From Enemella evansiae (GTDB taxonomy: Bacteria > Pseudomonadota > Alphaproteobacteria > Rhodobacterales > Rhodobacteraceae): DNA of 64,000 bases. Every line of letters starts with the position of its first letter. Position 1 is the stretch's first letter. Location: contig JAFKDC010000013.1 of assembly GCA_017255395.1 (NCBI GenBank), positions 1 through 64,000 on the forward strand, written 5' to 3'. The position numbers and the translations under genes were made by a program. Below the pieces are notes generated by a model that was given only the letters and a program-made list of their open reading frames with translations, was not told where the DNA came from and did no database searches. Shown one piece after another: positions 37,043 through 45,837 of the stretch.

Positions 37043-37723
37043 ATGACCAAACCGCTTCTGCTTTTGTCTTTGATCGCCGCGCTGGGTGCGGGCCCCGCCT
37101 TTGCCCAGTCCGACGACGCTCCCGCCACCGATGCCCCGGCGACCGAGCCCGCGGCGGACCCGGCTGCCGATCCCGCGGCGGAGCCCGCCGCCGATCCGGC
37201 ACCGTCGACCAACATCGGCGGCGGCCTCGACCTTGGTGAAGAAGGCGCACAGGCGCCCGCAGGTCAGCAGGGTCCGCGCACCTATATCAAAGAGACCTTC
37301 AACGACTGGTCCCTGCAGTGCATCGAAGTCCCCGAGGGCGACGACGTCTGCCAGATGTACCAGCTGCTGAAGGATGCCAATGGCGCCAGCGTCGCCGAGG
37401 CCTCGATCTTCAAGCTGTCGAACGGCGGTCGCGCCGTGGCCGGTGGCACCTTTGTCGTGCCGCTGGAAACGCTGCTGACCCAGAAGCTGACCGTGCAGGT
37501 CGACAGCGGTGCCGAGCGGCGCTTTGACTTCTCCTTCTGCGCGCAGGTCGGCTGCTATGCCCGCGTCGGCTTTACCGCCGAGGACATCCAGCGCTTCAAG
37601 GCTGGCGCCAAGGCCGTCGTGACCATCGTTCCGGCCCTGGCCCCCGATCAGAAAGTCAGCGTCGAGATGTCGCTTTCCGGCTTCACCGCCGCCTACGATG
37701 CCTCTTCGGCACTGTCGCAGTAA
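37043..37723 (+). CDS. IalB-like (invasion-associated locus B family) periplasmic protein
   Basis: A 226-residue exported protein with signal peptide MTKPLLLLSLIAALGAGPAF, cut after AFA. A low-complexity Ala/Asp/Pro/Glu linker (residues 24-55, repeated AADPA units) comes next. The IalB domain has YIKETFNDWSLQCIEVPEGD, DVCQMYQLLKDANGASVAEA and FCAQVGCYARVGFTAEDI, with paired cysteines likely forming disulfides. Many non-pathogenic alphaproteobacteria carry such proteins; their role is unclear. GAGGA precedes the ATG. It is monocistronic with its own terminator. Confidence 0.85.
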   Translation: MTKPLLLLSLIAALGAGPAFAQSDDAPATDAPATEPAADPAADPAAEPAADPAPSTNIGGGLDLGEEGAQAPAGQQGPRTYIKETFNDWSLQCIEVPEGDDVCQMYQLLKDANGASVAEASIFKLSNGGRAVAGGTFVVPLETLLTQKLTVQVDSGAERRFDFSFCAQVGCYARVGFTAEDIQRFKAGAKAVVTIVPALAPDQKVSVEMSLSGFTAAYDASSALSQ

Positions 37724-37746
37724 ATCCCGTTCCCTCTGAACAAGGA

Positions 37747-37776
37747 AAGGCGCGCCCTGCCGGGCGCGCCTTTTTT
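37747..37776 (+). terminator. Intrinsic terminator of the IalB-like gene
   Basis: AAGGCGCGCCC-TGCC-GGGCGCGCC followed by TTTTTT, 24 nt past the stop codon. Confidence 0.9.
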
Positions 37777-38016
37777 CGTATCCGAGGTTACCTGTCTGCG
37801 GCCTGTCCACCGGGTTCTTGCCACCGAAGAAGGGTCGTGGCGCTTGGCGGCCCGAGCGTGCGACCTGACAAGGCGGGCCCGGCAGCCCGGCGCCTTGACG
37901 GTCTGCTGCGGACCGGGGGCGCCCCGGCCTGCCCGCATCGTCTGCGCACCCCGCCCTTGCCTGACGGTTGCAAGGGTCGCCGCACCCCTGCCCTGGGCCG
38001 CAGCGCCGCGTGCCTG

Positions 38017-38985
38017 TCAGTGCGCCGCCTTGTTTTTCCCGCCGAAAAGCGCGGCCCAGATCGGTGCCACGACCCTTGTTCCGATCGGGATCAGCACAAG
38101 CCCCACCACGAAACCCAGAACGAAGTCGATGGCTGCGGTTATGATCCACTCCAGCGCGCCGCTGCCCTGCCCGTAATCCACCGCGACATGATGGATGAAC
38201 TCTTCGGGCCAGTGCCAGCCCATCTCGTGCAGCGAATGCACGATGATCGAGCCGCCCACCCAGAGCATCGCCGCCGTGCCGACGACGGTCAGGGTCTTCA
38301 GCAGCCACGGCATGAACTTGACGATGGCACGGCCCAGCCAGCGGCCAAAGCCGGTGTTCGCGACCTGGCTGAGCCAGAGCCCGACGTCGTCCATCTTCAC
38401 GATCACCGCCACGGCGCCGTAGACCGCCGCCGTCACCAACAACGCCACGACCGCCAGGGTCGCCGCCTCCATCCAGAAGGTCGAGGCCTCAATGGCCGAC
38501 ATCGAGATCACCATGATCTCTGCCGAAAGGATGAAATCGGTCTTGATGGCGCCCTTGATCTTTTCCTCTTCCAGATGCGTCGGGTCCTGCACGTCGTGGC
38601 TGCCATCCGGCCCGCCCGAATGGTCGTCGTGCCGGGTCAGCACATGGACGATCTTTTCGGCACCCTCGAAGGCAAGATAGCAGCCGCCGAGGATCAGCAA
38701 TGGCCAGATCAGCCAGGGCGCGAAAGCCTGCATCAGCAGGGCCGCAGGCATCAGGAAGACCAGCTTGTTCACGATGGAGCCGCGCGCGATGCGCCAGATG
38801 ATCGGCAGTTCGCGGGCCGGTTCGAAGCCCTGAAGGTATTTCGGCGTCACCGCCGCGTCGTCGATCAGCACGCCCGCCGTCTTCGACCCGGCCTTCATGG
38901 CCGCCGCGCCGATGTCGTCAACCGACGCCGCCGCGACCTTTGCAATGGCCGAAACATCGTCCAAAAGTGCCAATAGTCCGCTCAT
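38017..38985 (-). CDS. DUF808 (YedI-like) membrane protein
   Basis: The 322-residue membrane protein matches DUF808: MSGLLALLDDVSAIAKVAAA, DIGAAAMKAGSKTAGVLIDD, AAVTPKYLQGFEPARELPII and EEEKIKGAIKTDFILSAEIM. Several membrane helices follow, and the C-terminus reads LIPIGTRVVAPIWAALFGGK. The family is widespread and uncharacterised. A DoxX-type gene lies just upstream on the same strand, with a 25-nt gap. Confidence 0.88.
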   Translation of the reverse strand: MSGLLALLDDVSAIAKVAAASVDDIGAAAMKAGSKTAGVLIDDAAVTPKYLQGFEPARELPIIWRIARGSIVNKLVFLMPAALLMQAFAPWLIWPLLILGGCYLAFEGAEKIVHVLTRHDDHSGGPDGSHDVQDPTHLEEEKIKGAIKTDFILSAEIMVISMSAIEASTFWMEAATLAVVALLVTAAVYGAVAVIVKMDDVGLWLSQVANTGFGRWLGRAIVKFMPWLLKTLTVVGTAAMLWVGGSIIVHSLHEMGWHWPEEFIHHVAVDYGQGSGALEWIITAAIDFVLGFVVGLVLIPIGTRVVAPIWAALFGGKNKAAH

Positions 38986-39010
38986 GCCGCCTGTCCCTGT
39001 TGTGTCGCGG

Positions 39011-39400
39011 TCAACCTAGCCTGTCCGGCCCCCAGCGCAAGCGCCACGGACCCGCCCCGTGGGCCGCCAGCATCAGGCATCCGCCCGCGATGGCCCAGTT
39101 CTTGACGAAGATCGTCATCTGCCACGGGTCACCGGGGAGAAAGTGAAACAGGCTGGTCACCATGCAGTACAGCGCGAGCGTGGCGGCCACGGGCCGCGTC
39201 AGCACGCCAAACATCACCGCGCCCCCCGCCGCAAGGTTGTAAAGCGCCGCTGGCCAGATCAGCCAGAGCGGCCAGCCCCGCGCCGCCAGCAGGGCCTGCG
39301 CCGGAGCCGGGTCACCCAGCTTCTGCGCGAAGCCGCCAAGGAAAAGGCCGGCCAGAAGGATTCGCCCAAGAAGGGCAAGGCAAGGGGTCGGATCGGGCAT
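39011..39400 (-). CDS. DoxX family membrane protein
   Basis: A 129-residue, four-helix protein of the DoxX type: LLGRILLAGLFLGGFAQKLG, WPLWLIWPAALYNLAAGGAV and VKNWAIAGGCLMLAAHGAGP. DoxX proteins are small quinone- or redox-linked membrane proteins, mostly of unknown function. I chose the ATG at 39400, with GGAAAGAG upstream, over a far upstream start. It is probably co-transcribed with the DUF808 gene. Confidence 0.75.
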   Translation of the reverse strand: MPDPTPCLALLGRILLAGLFLGGFAQKLGDPAPAQALLAARGWPLWLIWPAALYNLAAGGAVMFGVLTRPVAATLALYCMVTSLFHFLPGDPWQMTIFVKNWAIAGGCLMLAAHGAGPWRLRWGPDRLG

Positions 39401-39579
39401 GCTCTTTCCGAAGGCTGCGATCGTTAACGCAAACGGTCCCAAAAGGTTAGCGCCACCAGCCGCCGAAACCAGAGCTTTATCGCTAACATACTGGTTTGGA
39501 AGGTCTTTCAGGGTTTGCACAACCTCATCGCCTCCGTATACCCGGCGCTGACAGGCGCATAAACCTCAGGAGTATCGCG

Positions 39580-40581
39580 ATGACCGTCACGGTTGGCATC
39601 AACGGATTTGGCCGGATCGGCCGCTGCACGCTGGCGCATATCGTCGAAAGCGCCCGCAACGATGTGCAGGTGGTGAAGATCAACGCCCCCGGGCCGCTGG
39701 AAACCCATGCACATCTGCTGCGCTATGACTCCGTGCATGGCCGTTTTCCCGGCACCGTGAGCGTGAAGGACAAGTCCATCGACCTCGGACGCGGGCCGAT
39801 CGACGTGATGTCCTCGTATGAGCTGGACGCGCTGGACTGGGAGGGCTGCGACGTCGTGCTGGAATGCACCGGCCAGTTCAACGACGGCAGCAAAGCCGAC
39901 GCGCACCTGCGCCGCGGCGCGAAATCAGTGCTGATCTCGGCGCCTGCGAAGAACGTGCAGCGCACCGTGGTCTACGGCGTCAACCACCGCGAGATGGTGA
40001 AGGGCGAGGTCATGATCTCGAACGGTTCCTGCACCACCAACTGCCTTGCCCCGCTGGCCAAGGTGCTGGACGAGGCCATTGGCATCGAGAGCGGCATCAT
40101 GACCACGATCCACAGCTACACCGGCGACCAGCCGACGCTGGACCGCCGCCACGCCGACCTCTATCGCGCCCGCGCCGCCGCCATGGCGATGATCCCGACC
40201 TCAACCGGCGCGGCGAAGGCCCTGGGCGAGGTGCTGCCGAACCTGAAGGGCAAGCTCGACGGCTCTGCCGTGCGGGTGCCGACGCCCAATGTCTCGGCGG
40301 TGGACCTGACCTTCGTGGCGAAGCGCGACGTGACAGAGGCCAATGTGAACGAGGTGGTGGCCGAGGCTGCGGCCGGTCGCATGGGCGCGGTGCTGTCCTA
40401 CGACCCGGAGCCCAAGGTCTCGATCGACTTCAACCACACCACCCATTCCTCGATCTTCGCGCCCGACCAGACCAAGGTCGTGGGCAGGCTGGTGCGGGTG
40501 CTGGCGTGGTACGACAACGAATGGGGCTTCTCGGCGCGCATGGCGGATGTCGCGGGCACCATGGGCCGCCTGCTGCACTGA
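39580..40581 (+). CDS. gap: Glyceraldehyde-3-phosphate dehydrogenase, atypical cofactor site
   Basis: A 333-residue GAPDH converting glyceraldehyde-3-phosphate to 1,3-bisphosphoglycerate (or the reverse). The Rossmann motif is VGINGFGRIGR, the catalytic Cys is in MISNGSCTTNCLAP (C151), and RAAAMAMIPTSTGAAKAL and WYDNEWGFSARMADV are typical. After the second strand it reads VVKINAPGP, where NAD-specific enzymes have IND; loss of that Asp (A36 here) suggests NADP or relaxed cofactor use. CAGGAG precedes the ATG. It is monocistronic, with a terminator. It could be a second, gluconeogenic-type paralogue. Confidence 0.9.
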   Translation: MTVTVGINGFGRIGRCTLAHIVESARNDVQVVKINAPGPLETHAHLLRYDSVHGRFPGTVSVKDKSIDLGRGPIDVMSSYELDALDWEGCDVVLECTGQFNDGSKADAHLRRGAKSVLISAPAKNVQRTVVYGVNHREMVKGEVMISNGSCTTNCLAPLAKVLDEAIGIESGIMTTIHSYTGDQPTLDRRHADLYRARAAAMAMIPTSTGAAKALGEVLPNLKGKLDGSAVRVPTPNVSAVDLTFVAKRDVTEANVNEVVAEAAAGRMGAVLSYDPEPKVSIDFNHTTHSSIFAPDQTKVVGRLVRVLAWYDNEWGFSARMADVAGTMGRLLH

Positions 40582-40603
40582 ACCTCGCCCTTCACGGATT
40601 GCG

Positions 40604-40631
40604 ACGCCCGGCCCCCTTGGTCGGGCGTTTT
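40604..40631 (+). terminator. Intrinsic terminator of gap
   Basis: ACGCCCG and CGGGCGT form the stem around an 11-nt loop, followed by TTTT, 23 nt past the stop codon. Confidence 0.8.
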
Positions 40632-40640
40632 GCATTTGAA

Positions 40641-40700
40641 GCGGGGGCTTTGCCCCCCTGCCTTCGGCATTCCCCCCAGAGGTATTTGGACCAAGAAGAA
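40641..40700 (+). repeat. Hairpin-GTATTT-GAAG repeat (family c, copy 2)
   Basis: GGGGGC-TTT-GCCCCC at 40643-40657, then CTGCCTTCGGCATTCC and AGAGGTATTTGGACCAAGAA with GAA. It lies between the convergent gap and udgX-type genes. It aligns well with the copy at 57883-57943. Confidence 0.7.
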
Positions 40701-40709
40701 ACAGGGGCC

Positions 40710-42134
40710 TCAGGCAAGCCTGCGCGCGGCTTCCCGCAGATCCTGCCGGAACAGGTCTTCGGCCTGCGCGCGGTCCGCCGGTGGCAGGCGCAGCAGGTAG
40801 GCGGGATGCGTGGTGATGAGGATCGGCGTGCCGTCAGGTGCCGCCTCGACGGTGCCGCGCCGCGACAGCAGGGCCCGGCGCGACCCCGTCAGGCTTTCGA
40901 CCGCCGTCGCCCCCATGGCAAGGATCAGCTTCGGTTTCACCAGAGCGCGCTCTTGGTCCAGCCACCAGCGGCAATGATGGACCTCCTGCCGGTTCGGCGG
41001 CTGGTGCAGGCGGCGCTTTCCGCGGGGCTGGAATTTGAAATGCTTGACCGCATTGGTAACGAAGGCCGCCTGCCGGTCGAGGCCCGTGCCCTGCGCCAGC
41101 AGGTCGAAGAGTTGTCCCGCCGGGCCGACGAAGGGCTTACCCGCCAGATCCTCGTGATCGCCGGGCTGTTCGCCGACGATCATCAGCCGGGCATTTCTTG
41201 GTCCGCATCCGGCAACGGGCTGCGTCGCATCTCGCCACAGCGGACAGCGGCGGCAGGTGTCGAGGCCGCGCCGGAGCGCATCTAGATCGTCCGCCGGGGG
41301 TGGCGCGACGCGGGACCGATCCAGCCGCCGGGTGATGCGCGCGGCGCGTTCAGGGGCAAGGGTTGGCGCGGCCTCGGCCATGTCCCGGGCCCGGGCGCGG
41401 GCAGAGGCAATCATCTCGGGGATCAGGTCGGCCTCTGGCAGGTTGTGCCAGTATTTTTTGGGCATCTCGGCCTGCATGGCCTTCAGCTTCACCCGGGCCG
41501 GGTTGAAGATATTGCGGAAATAGGTGCGCCACAGCTCTTCGGTGGCATCGTCCGGCAGGCCGGGGTTCGGCTCCGGGGCCGCGAAACTTGTGACTCCCTC
41601 GCGAAAATGCGCGGTGGCGTGGGGCGTGAAGATCGACCAGTCCATGTCGCCGAAGCGCCTGGCGAAGAAGGGCGCCGTGGGTTCGGTGATGAAATGCGCG
41701 GGTTCGAACCAGGCGGCGAAGCGGCGGCGCGGGGCGGCGGGATCGCCGATCTCGCGGAAGCGCACGAAGGCGGTCATCTTGTGCTTGTCGCGGCTGACCG
41801 CCTTGGCCATGCGGTTCAACCGGTCGATCCCCGGGTCGCCCCGGTCCTGCAGGATGCGCGGGTCCTGCTTGACGCGCCAGAGCGCGGTGTAGAGATGAGC
41901 AAAGCACTGGGGGTCGGCGTGCCAGACCACCAGCCCGGCCAGCCGGGCGAAGTCCTTCGGCACGGTGAGCGGCGCGGCCGGGGCGGCGGCGGTGGGCGCG
42001 GCGAAGAGGTCTCCCTGCGGCGCGCCGCGCGACCAGAGCACCGCCTCTGGCGGGATGCGGGCGGCGATCAGCGCGCGGGCCTCTTGCCGCCATGCCTCGA
42101 AGGTGCCGATCTCTGGCAGGATGACGCTGCGCAT
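40710..42134 (-). CDS. UdgX-type uracil-DNA glycosylase fused to DUF4130
   Basis: A 474-residue fusion. The N-terminal 250 residues match DUF4130 (FAHLYTALWRVKQDPRILQD and FREIGDPAAPRRRFAAWFEP). The C-terminal part is a family 4-like uracil-DNA glycosylase: CRRCPLWRDATQPVAGCGPR (Fe-S cysteines), LMIVGEQPGDHEDLAGKPFV, VTNAVKHFKFQPRGKRRLHQ and LITTHPAYLLR. KRRLH (373-377) corresponds to the KRRIH loop whose His covalently traps uracil-DNA in UdgX, with Leu for Ile. It follows the radical SAM gene by one base, so the two act together. Confidence 0.9.
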   Translation of the reverse strand: MRSVILPEIGTFEAWRQEARALIAARIPPEAVLWSRGAPQGDLFAAPTAAAPAAPLTVPKDFARLAGLVVWHADPQCFAHLYTALWRVKQDPRILQDRGDPGIDRLNRMAKAVSRDKHKMTAFVRFREIGDPAAPRRRFAAWFEPAHFITEPTAPFFARRFGDMDWSIFTPHATAHFREGVTSFAAPEPNPGLPDDATEELWRTYFRNIFNPARVKLKAMQAEMPKKYWHNLPEADLIPEMIASARARARDMAEAAPTLAPERAARITRRLDRSRVAPPPADDLDALRRGLDTCRRCPLWRDATQPVAGCGPRNARLMIVGEQPGDHEDLAGKPFVGPAGQLFDLLAQGTGLDRQAAFVTNAVKHFKFQPRGKRRLHQPPNRQEVHHCRWWLDQERALVKPKLILAMGATAVESLTGSRRALLSRRGTVEAAPDGTPILITTHPAYLLRLPPADRAQAEDLFRQDLREAARRLA

Positions 42135-42135
42135 A

Positions 42136-43371
42136 TCAGATCAGTTGCAGCTGTTCCGGCGGCGGCGCAAAGCGGGCCCGCAGGTCGGCGGCGTCAAGCA
42201 GCGCGCGGGGCCGCCAATCCGTCAGCGTGATGAAGGGGCGCGCCTGTTTCAGGTTGGCGCCCATGCGGCGCAGGTCGTCGTAGCGCAGGCTGCGGTGGCG
42301 GCGGGTGGTCAGGATGCGCCCCACGGTCTTTGTGCCGATCCCCGGCACCCGCAGCAGCAATTCGCGCTCGGCCCGGTTCACATCGACCGGGAAGGCGTGG
42401 CGATTGGCCAGCGCCCAGGCCAGTTTCGGATCGATCGACAAGTCGAGATTGCCGTCCGGGGTCGCCGCCGTGATCTCATCGGCGTCGAAGCCGTAGAAGC
42501 GCAGCAGCCAGTCGGCCTGATACAGCCGGTGTTCGCGTTGCAGCGGCGGCTGGATCAGCGGCAGCGCGCGCGAGCTGTCGGGGATCGGCGAGAAGGCCGA
42601 GTAATAGACCCGCTTCAGCCGATAGCTGGCATAAAGCCGGGTCGAGGTCTTCAGGATCGTGCCGTCGCTGGCCCCGTCGGCGCCGACGATCATCTGGGTC
42701 GACTGGCCCGCGGGCGAGAAGCGCGGCGGCCTGCGCCCGGTGTGGCTGCGGTCTTGCTGGGCGTCCTGCCGCAGGCGCACATCCGCCATGGCCTTGCGAA
42801 TCCCGTCGGGCGATTTTTCCGGCGCGAAGGCCTTCACGGCGCTGTCGGTGGGCAGTTCGATATTGATCGAGATCCGGTCGGCATAGGTGCCCGCCTGCTC
42901 GATCAGCTCGGGCGCGGCATCGGGGATGGTCTTGAGGTGGATGTAGCCGCGGAAATGGTGGTCTTCGCGCAGCATGCGGGCGATGCGCACCATGTCGGCC
43001 ATGGTCTCGTCCGGCGAGCGGATGATGCCGGAGGACAGGAACAGCCCTTCGATGTAGTTGCGGCGGTAAAATTCGGTGGTCAGGGTCACGACCTCTTCGG
43101 GTGTGAAGCGGGCGCGCTGCACGTTGGAGCTGACGCGGTTCACGCAATAGGCGCAATCGTAGATGCAGAAATTCGTCATCAGGATCTTGAGCAGGCTGAT
43201 GCAGCGTCCGTCCGGCGTATAGGCGTGGCAGATGCCAGACCCGGTGGTCGAGCCAAGACCCTTGCCGTCCCGAGAATCCCGGCGCTGGCCGCCGGACGAC
43301 GCGCAGGAGGTGTCGTATTTCGCCGCATCCGAGAGGATCGCCAGTTTTTCAGAAAGTGATAATTGCGCCAT
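42136..43371 (-). CDS. Putative DNA modification/repair radical SAM protein
   Basis: A 411-residue radical SAM enzyme. The cluster motif is in MTNFCIYDCAYCVNRV (CxxxCxxC), followed by FLSSGIIRSPDETMADMVRI and YADRISINIELPTDSAVKAF. Near the C-terminus a helix-hairpin-helix segment, RELLLRVPGIGTKTVGRILT, should bind DNA. The family (spore photoproduct lyase-like) is predicted to act on DNA damage or modification and is found next to UdgX/DUF4130 proteins, as here. The two genes are one base apart. The substrate is unproven. Confidence 0.9.
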   Translation of the reverse strand: MAQLSLSEKLAILSDAAKYDTSCASSGGQRRDSRDGKGLGSTTGSGICHAYTPDGRCISLLKILMTNFCIYDCAYCVNRVSSNVQRARFTPEEVVTLTTEFYRRNYIEGLFLSSGIIRSPDETMADMVRIARMLREDHHFRGYIHLKTIPDAAPELIEQAGTYADRISINIELPTDSAVKAFAPEKSPDGIRKAMADVRLRQDAQQDRSHTGRRPPRFSPAGQSTQMIVGADGASDGTILKTSTRLYASYRLKRVYYSAFSPIPDSSRALPLIQPPLQREHRLYQADWLLRFYGFDADEITAATPDGNLDLSIDPKLAWALANRHAFPVDVNRAERELLLRVPGIGTKTVGRILTTRRHRSLRYDDLRRMGANLKQARPFITLTDWRPRALLDAADLRARFAPPPEQLQLI

Positions 43372-43439
43372 TTGTTCATGATATGTTCACGCTGAGGTCG
43401 GCGCAACTCACAGGCGCGTGTGGCCGCCCCCTGTGCCTG

Positions 43440-45737
43440 TCATGACAATTGGCGGTGGACGGTTTCTGTCAGCTCCGACAGCGAGAAGGGTTTCGGCAGG
43501 AAAACAGAATTCGGGATCTCGTCGCTGCCCTCGCCAAAGGCCGCCTCGGCGTAGCCCGAGACAAAGACGACACGGGTGTCCGGGCGCTGCTCGCGCGCCT
43601 TGCGGACCCAGGTCGGGCCGTCCATGCCCGGCATCACCACATCCGTCACGAAGATGTCGACCGCCAGGGCCTCGTCCTCCAGCGTGTGCAGGGCGTCTTC
43701 GGCGGTCTCGGCCTCGATCACGGTATAGCCGCGCAGGCGCAGCGCGCGAGCGGCGAAGGCGCGGACCGGCGCCTCGTCCTCGACCAGAAGGACCACGCCA
43801 GAGCCCTTCTGCGGCAGGTTCTCCGTGCTCTGTCGGGGTTTCTCGGGCGCGGCGGCGGGCTGCGCGTGATAGGCGGGCAGCAGCAGGGTAAAGCAGGTCC
43901 CCTGCCCCACAACGCTGTCGACGAAGATGAAGCCGCCGGTCTGCTTGACGATGCCGTAGACCGTGGAAAGGCCAAGGCCCGTCCCCTCTCCGGTGCGCTT
44001 GGTGGTAAAGAACGGCTCGAACACCTTCGAGAGCTTGTCGGGCGGGATGCCCATCCCGTCATCGGTGACGCGGACCGCCACATAGGCACCCGGCGCCACA
44101 ACGGCGCGGTCGCGCTTCAGCGGGTCCCGCAGGATGCGGCGCTCTGTCTCGACCACGATCTCGCCGCCCTCGGGCATGGCGTCGCGCGCGTTCACCACAA
44201 GGTTCATCACCACCTGTTCCAGCTGCCGCCGGTCGCCGCGCACCTGTGGCAGAACCGGATCGTGGCGCAGGGTCAGGCGCACCCGCTCGCCCACCAGACG
44301 GTTCAGCAGGTGCGCCAGATCGGAGAGCGTGTCGCGCAGGTCCAGCACCTCGGGCTGCATGGTCTGCTTGCGCGAAAACGCCAGAAGCTGCCCGACCAGC
44401 GCGGCGGCGTGGTTGGCATTCTGGTTGATCTGCACGAGGTCGCCGTAATCCGGGTCGCCCTGATCGTGGCGCAGAAGCAGCAGATCGCAGTGGCCAGAGA
44501 TCGCCGTCAGCAGGTTGTTGAAATCATGCGCCACGCCGCCCGCAAGCTGGCCGATGGCCTGCATCTTCTGGCTTTGCACGAATTGCGCCTCGAGTGTCTT
44601 GAGCTCGGTCGCGTCGTTCAGCACCGCGATCAGCGCGGTTTCGCCCTTTTCTACGATGCGGTTCAGCGTGACCTGTACAAAGACTTCGCGGTCGGCGCGT
44701 GTCAGCCGCAGGAATTCCGAGCGGTGCAACCCGCGCCCGTCCGCCGCCTCTTGCAGCCAGTCCTTGATGGCGCGGCCCAGCCCCTCCATGTGTTCGGCGA
44801 TATGGCCGGGGCTGCCCTGCCCCATGTCGAGCAGGCGCCGCGCCTCAGGGTTGGCGCGCAGGATCGTGCCGTCGGAGGCGACCTTCAGCAGCGGCACCGG
44901 CAGGCCGTCGAAGCTGCCCCTGCTGTCGTGATCGCGACTGGCATCGGAGATCGGCGACAGGATAAGTTCCACCCGCCCGGCACCGATGTCCGAGCTCTGC
45001 ACCAGCACACGCTGGTTGGTTTCGGCGCCCTTGAGATAATGCACGCCGCCCGAGCGCAGCGGCAGGTCCGCAAGCACGTCTTCCAGCCGCTTGGCCCGCA
45101 TGCCCAGCAGCTTGCGCGCCGCGCCGTTCATGTACAGCACCGCGCCATTGCGGCCCAGCGTCATCAGCGGCAGATCGCCCCGCGCCGCGCCACCGGCACC
45201 TGCGCGCGCGCTGTCGAAACGCCACAACACAAGGTCGGCGCCGAAACAGCGCGTGAAGATGCGGTAGCCTTCGGCATGGCTGGTCACCTCCTCCACCGCC
45301 GCGCCATCCGCCAGCGCCTTCTGGTGCAGACGGTAGAGGATGCCCTCGGAACTGGCGAAGACCGCGCGCATGACCTCTGCCAGCGGGGTGCCGGTATGGG
45401 CGCCAAAACGCTTGGCCGCGCGGCGGTTGGCGCGCAGGATGCGCCCCGTGCCGTCGGTGACGAAGCACAGTGCGGGATCGTCCCGGATGATGTCGTCGAT
45501 CTGGTCCAGCTTCACGGCGCTGCGCCGCCGCAGCACCCCGTCGAACAGCACCCAGCCCACCGCGAGAACGCCCAGGGTTCCGGTCGCCGCCAGCGCCGCC
45601 ACTTCCGCCGCCCGGGCCTGCATGACCTGCGCGCCGATCAGGGACAGCACCGCCAGCGACAGCAGGACCGCGGCGCCCAGAACCGGCGTCCGGGTCCGCG
45701 CTTCCTGCACCGGATTGATGTCGGCCGCCTGCACCAT
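43440..45737 (-). CDS. cckA: Hybrid histidine kinase CckA
   Basis: A 765-residue hybrid kinase. Two membrane helices (about residues 16-60) are followed by PAS-like domains ([40 protein letters not shown]). The HisKA box has [20 protein letters not shown], the ATPase domain has [19 protein letters not shown] and [20 protein letters not shown], and the receiver has [20 protein letters not shown] and [12 protein letters not shown]. The order and motifs are those of CckA, which phosphorylates CtrA through ChpT. The ATG at 45737 follows AGGGAGCCC. A CtrA box lies just upstream, suggesting feedback. Confidence 0.93.
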   Translation of the reverse strand: MVQAADINPVQEARTRTPVLGAAVLLSLAVLSLIGAQVMQARAAEVAALAATGTLGVLAVGWVLFDGVLRRRSAVKLDQIDDIIRDDPALCFVTDGTGRILRANRRAAKRFGAHTGTPLAEVMRAVFASSEGILYRLHQKALADGAAVEEVTSHAEGYRIFTRCFGADLVLWRFDSARAGAGGAARGDLPLMTLGRNGAVLYMNGAARKLLGMRAKRLEDVLADLPLRSGGVHYLKGAETNQRVLVQSSDIGAGRVELILSPISDASRDHDSRGSFDGLPVPLLKVASDGTILRANPEARRLLDMGQGSPGHIAEHMEGLGRAIKDWLQEAADGRGLHRSEFLRLTRADREVFVQVTLNRIVEKGETALIAVLNDATELKTLEAQFVQSQKMQAIGQLAGGVAHDFNNLLTAISGHCDLLLLRHDQGDPDYGDLVQINQNANHAAALVGQLLAFSRKQTMQPEVLDLRDTLSDLAHLLNRLVGERVRLTLRHDPVLPQVRGDRRQLEQVVMNLVVNARDAMPEGGEIVVETERRILRDPLKRDRAVVAPGAYVAVRVTDDGMGIPPDKLSKVFEPFFTTKRTGEGTGLGLSTVYGIVKQTGGFIFVDSVVGQGTCFTLLLPAYHAQPAAAPEKPRQSTENLPQKGSGVVLLVEDEAPVRAFAARALRLRGYTVIEAETAEDALHTLEDEALAVDIFVTDVVMPGMDGPTWVRKAREQRPDTRVVFVSGYAEAAFGEGSDEIPNSVFLPKPFSLSELTETVHRQLS

Positions 45738-45793
45738 GGGCTCCCTGTCACCGCGAATCGCAACCACGCCGGGAAGTATGGACCCGGTGACAG

Positions 45794-45809
45794 TTAAAGT
45801 GCCGTTAAC
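45794..45809. promoter_or_regulatory. Candidate CtrA box upstream of cckA
   Basis: TTAAAGTGCCGTTAAC matches the full TTAA-N7-TTAAC CtrA consensus. It lies 57 bases upstream of the cckA start, in the gap to the RsmB-type gene. Confidence 0.6.
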
Positions 45810-45837
45810 TCCCGCAATCGCGCAACCGCAAGCTGCC

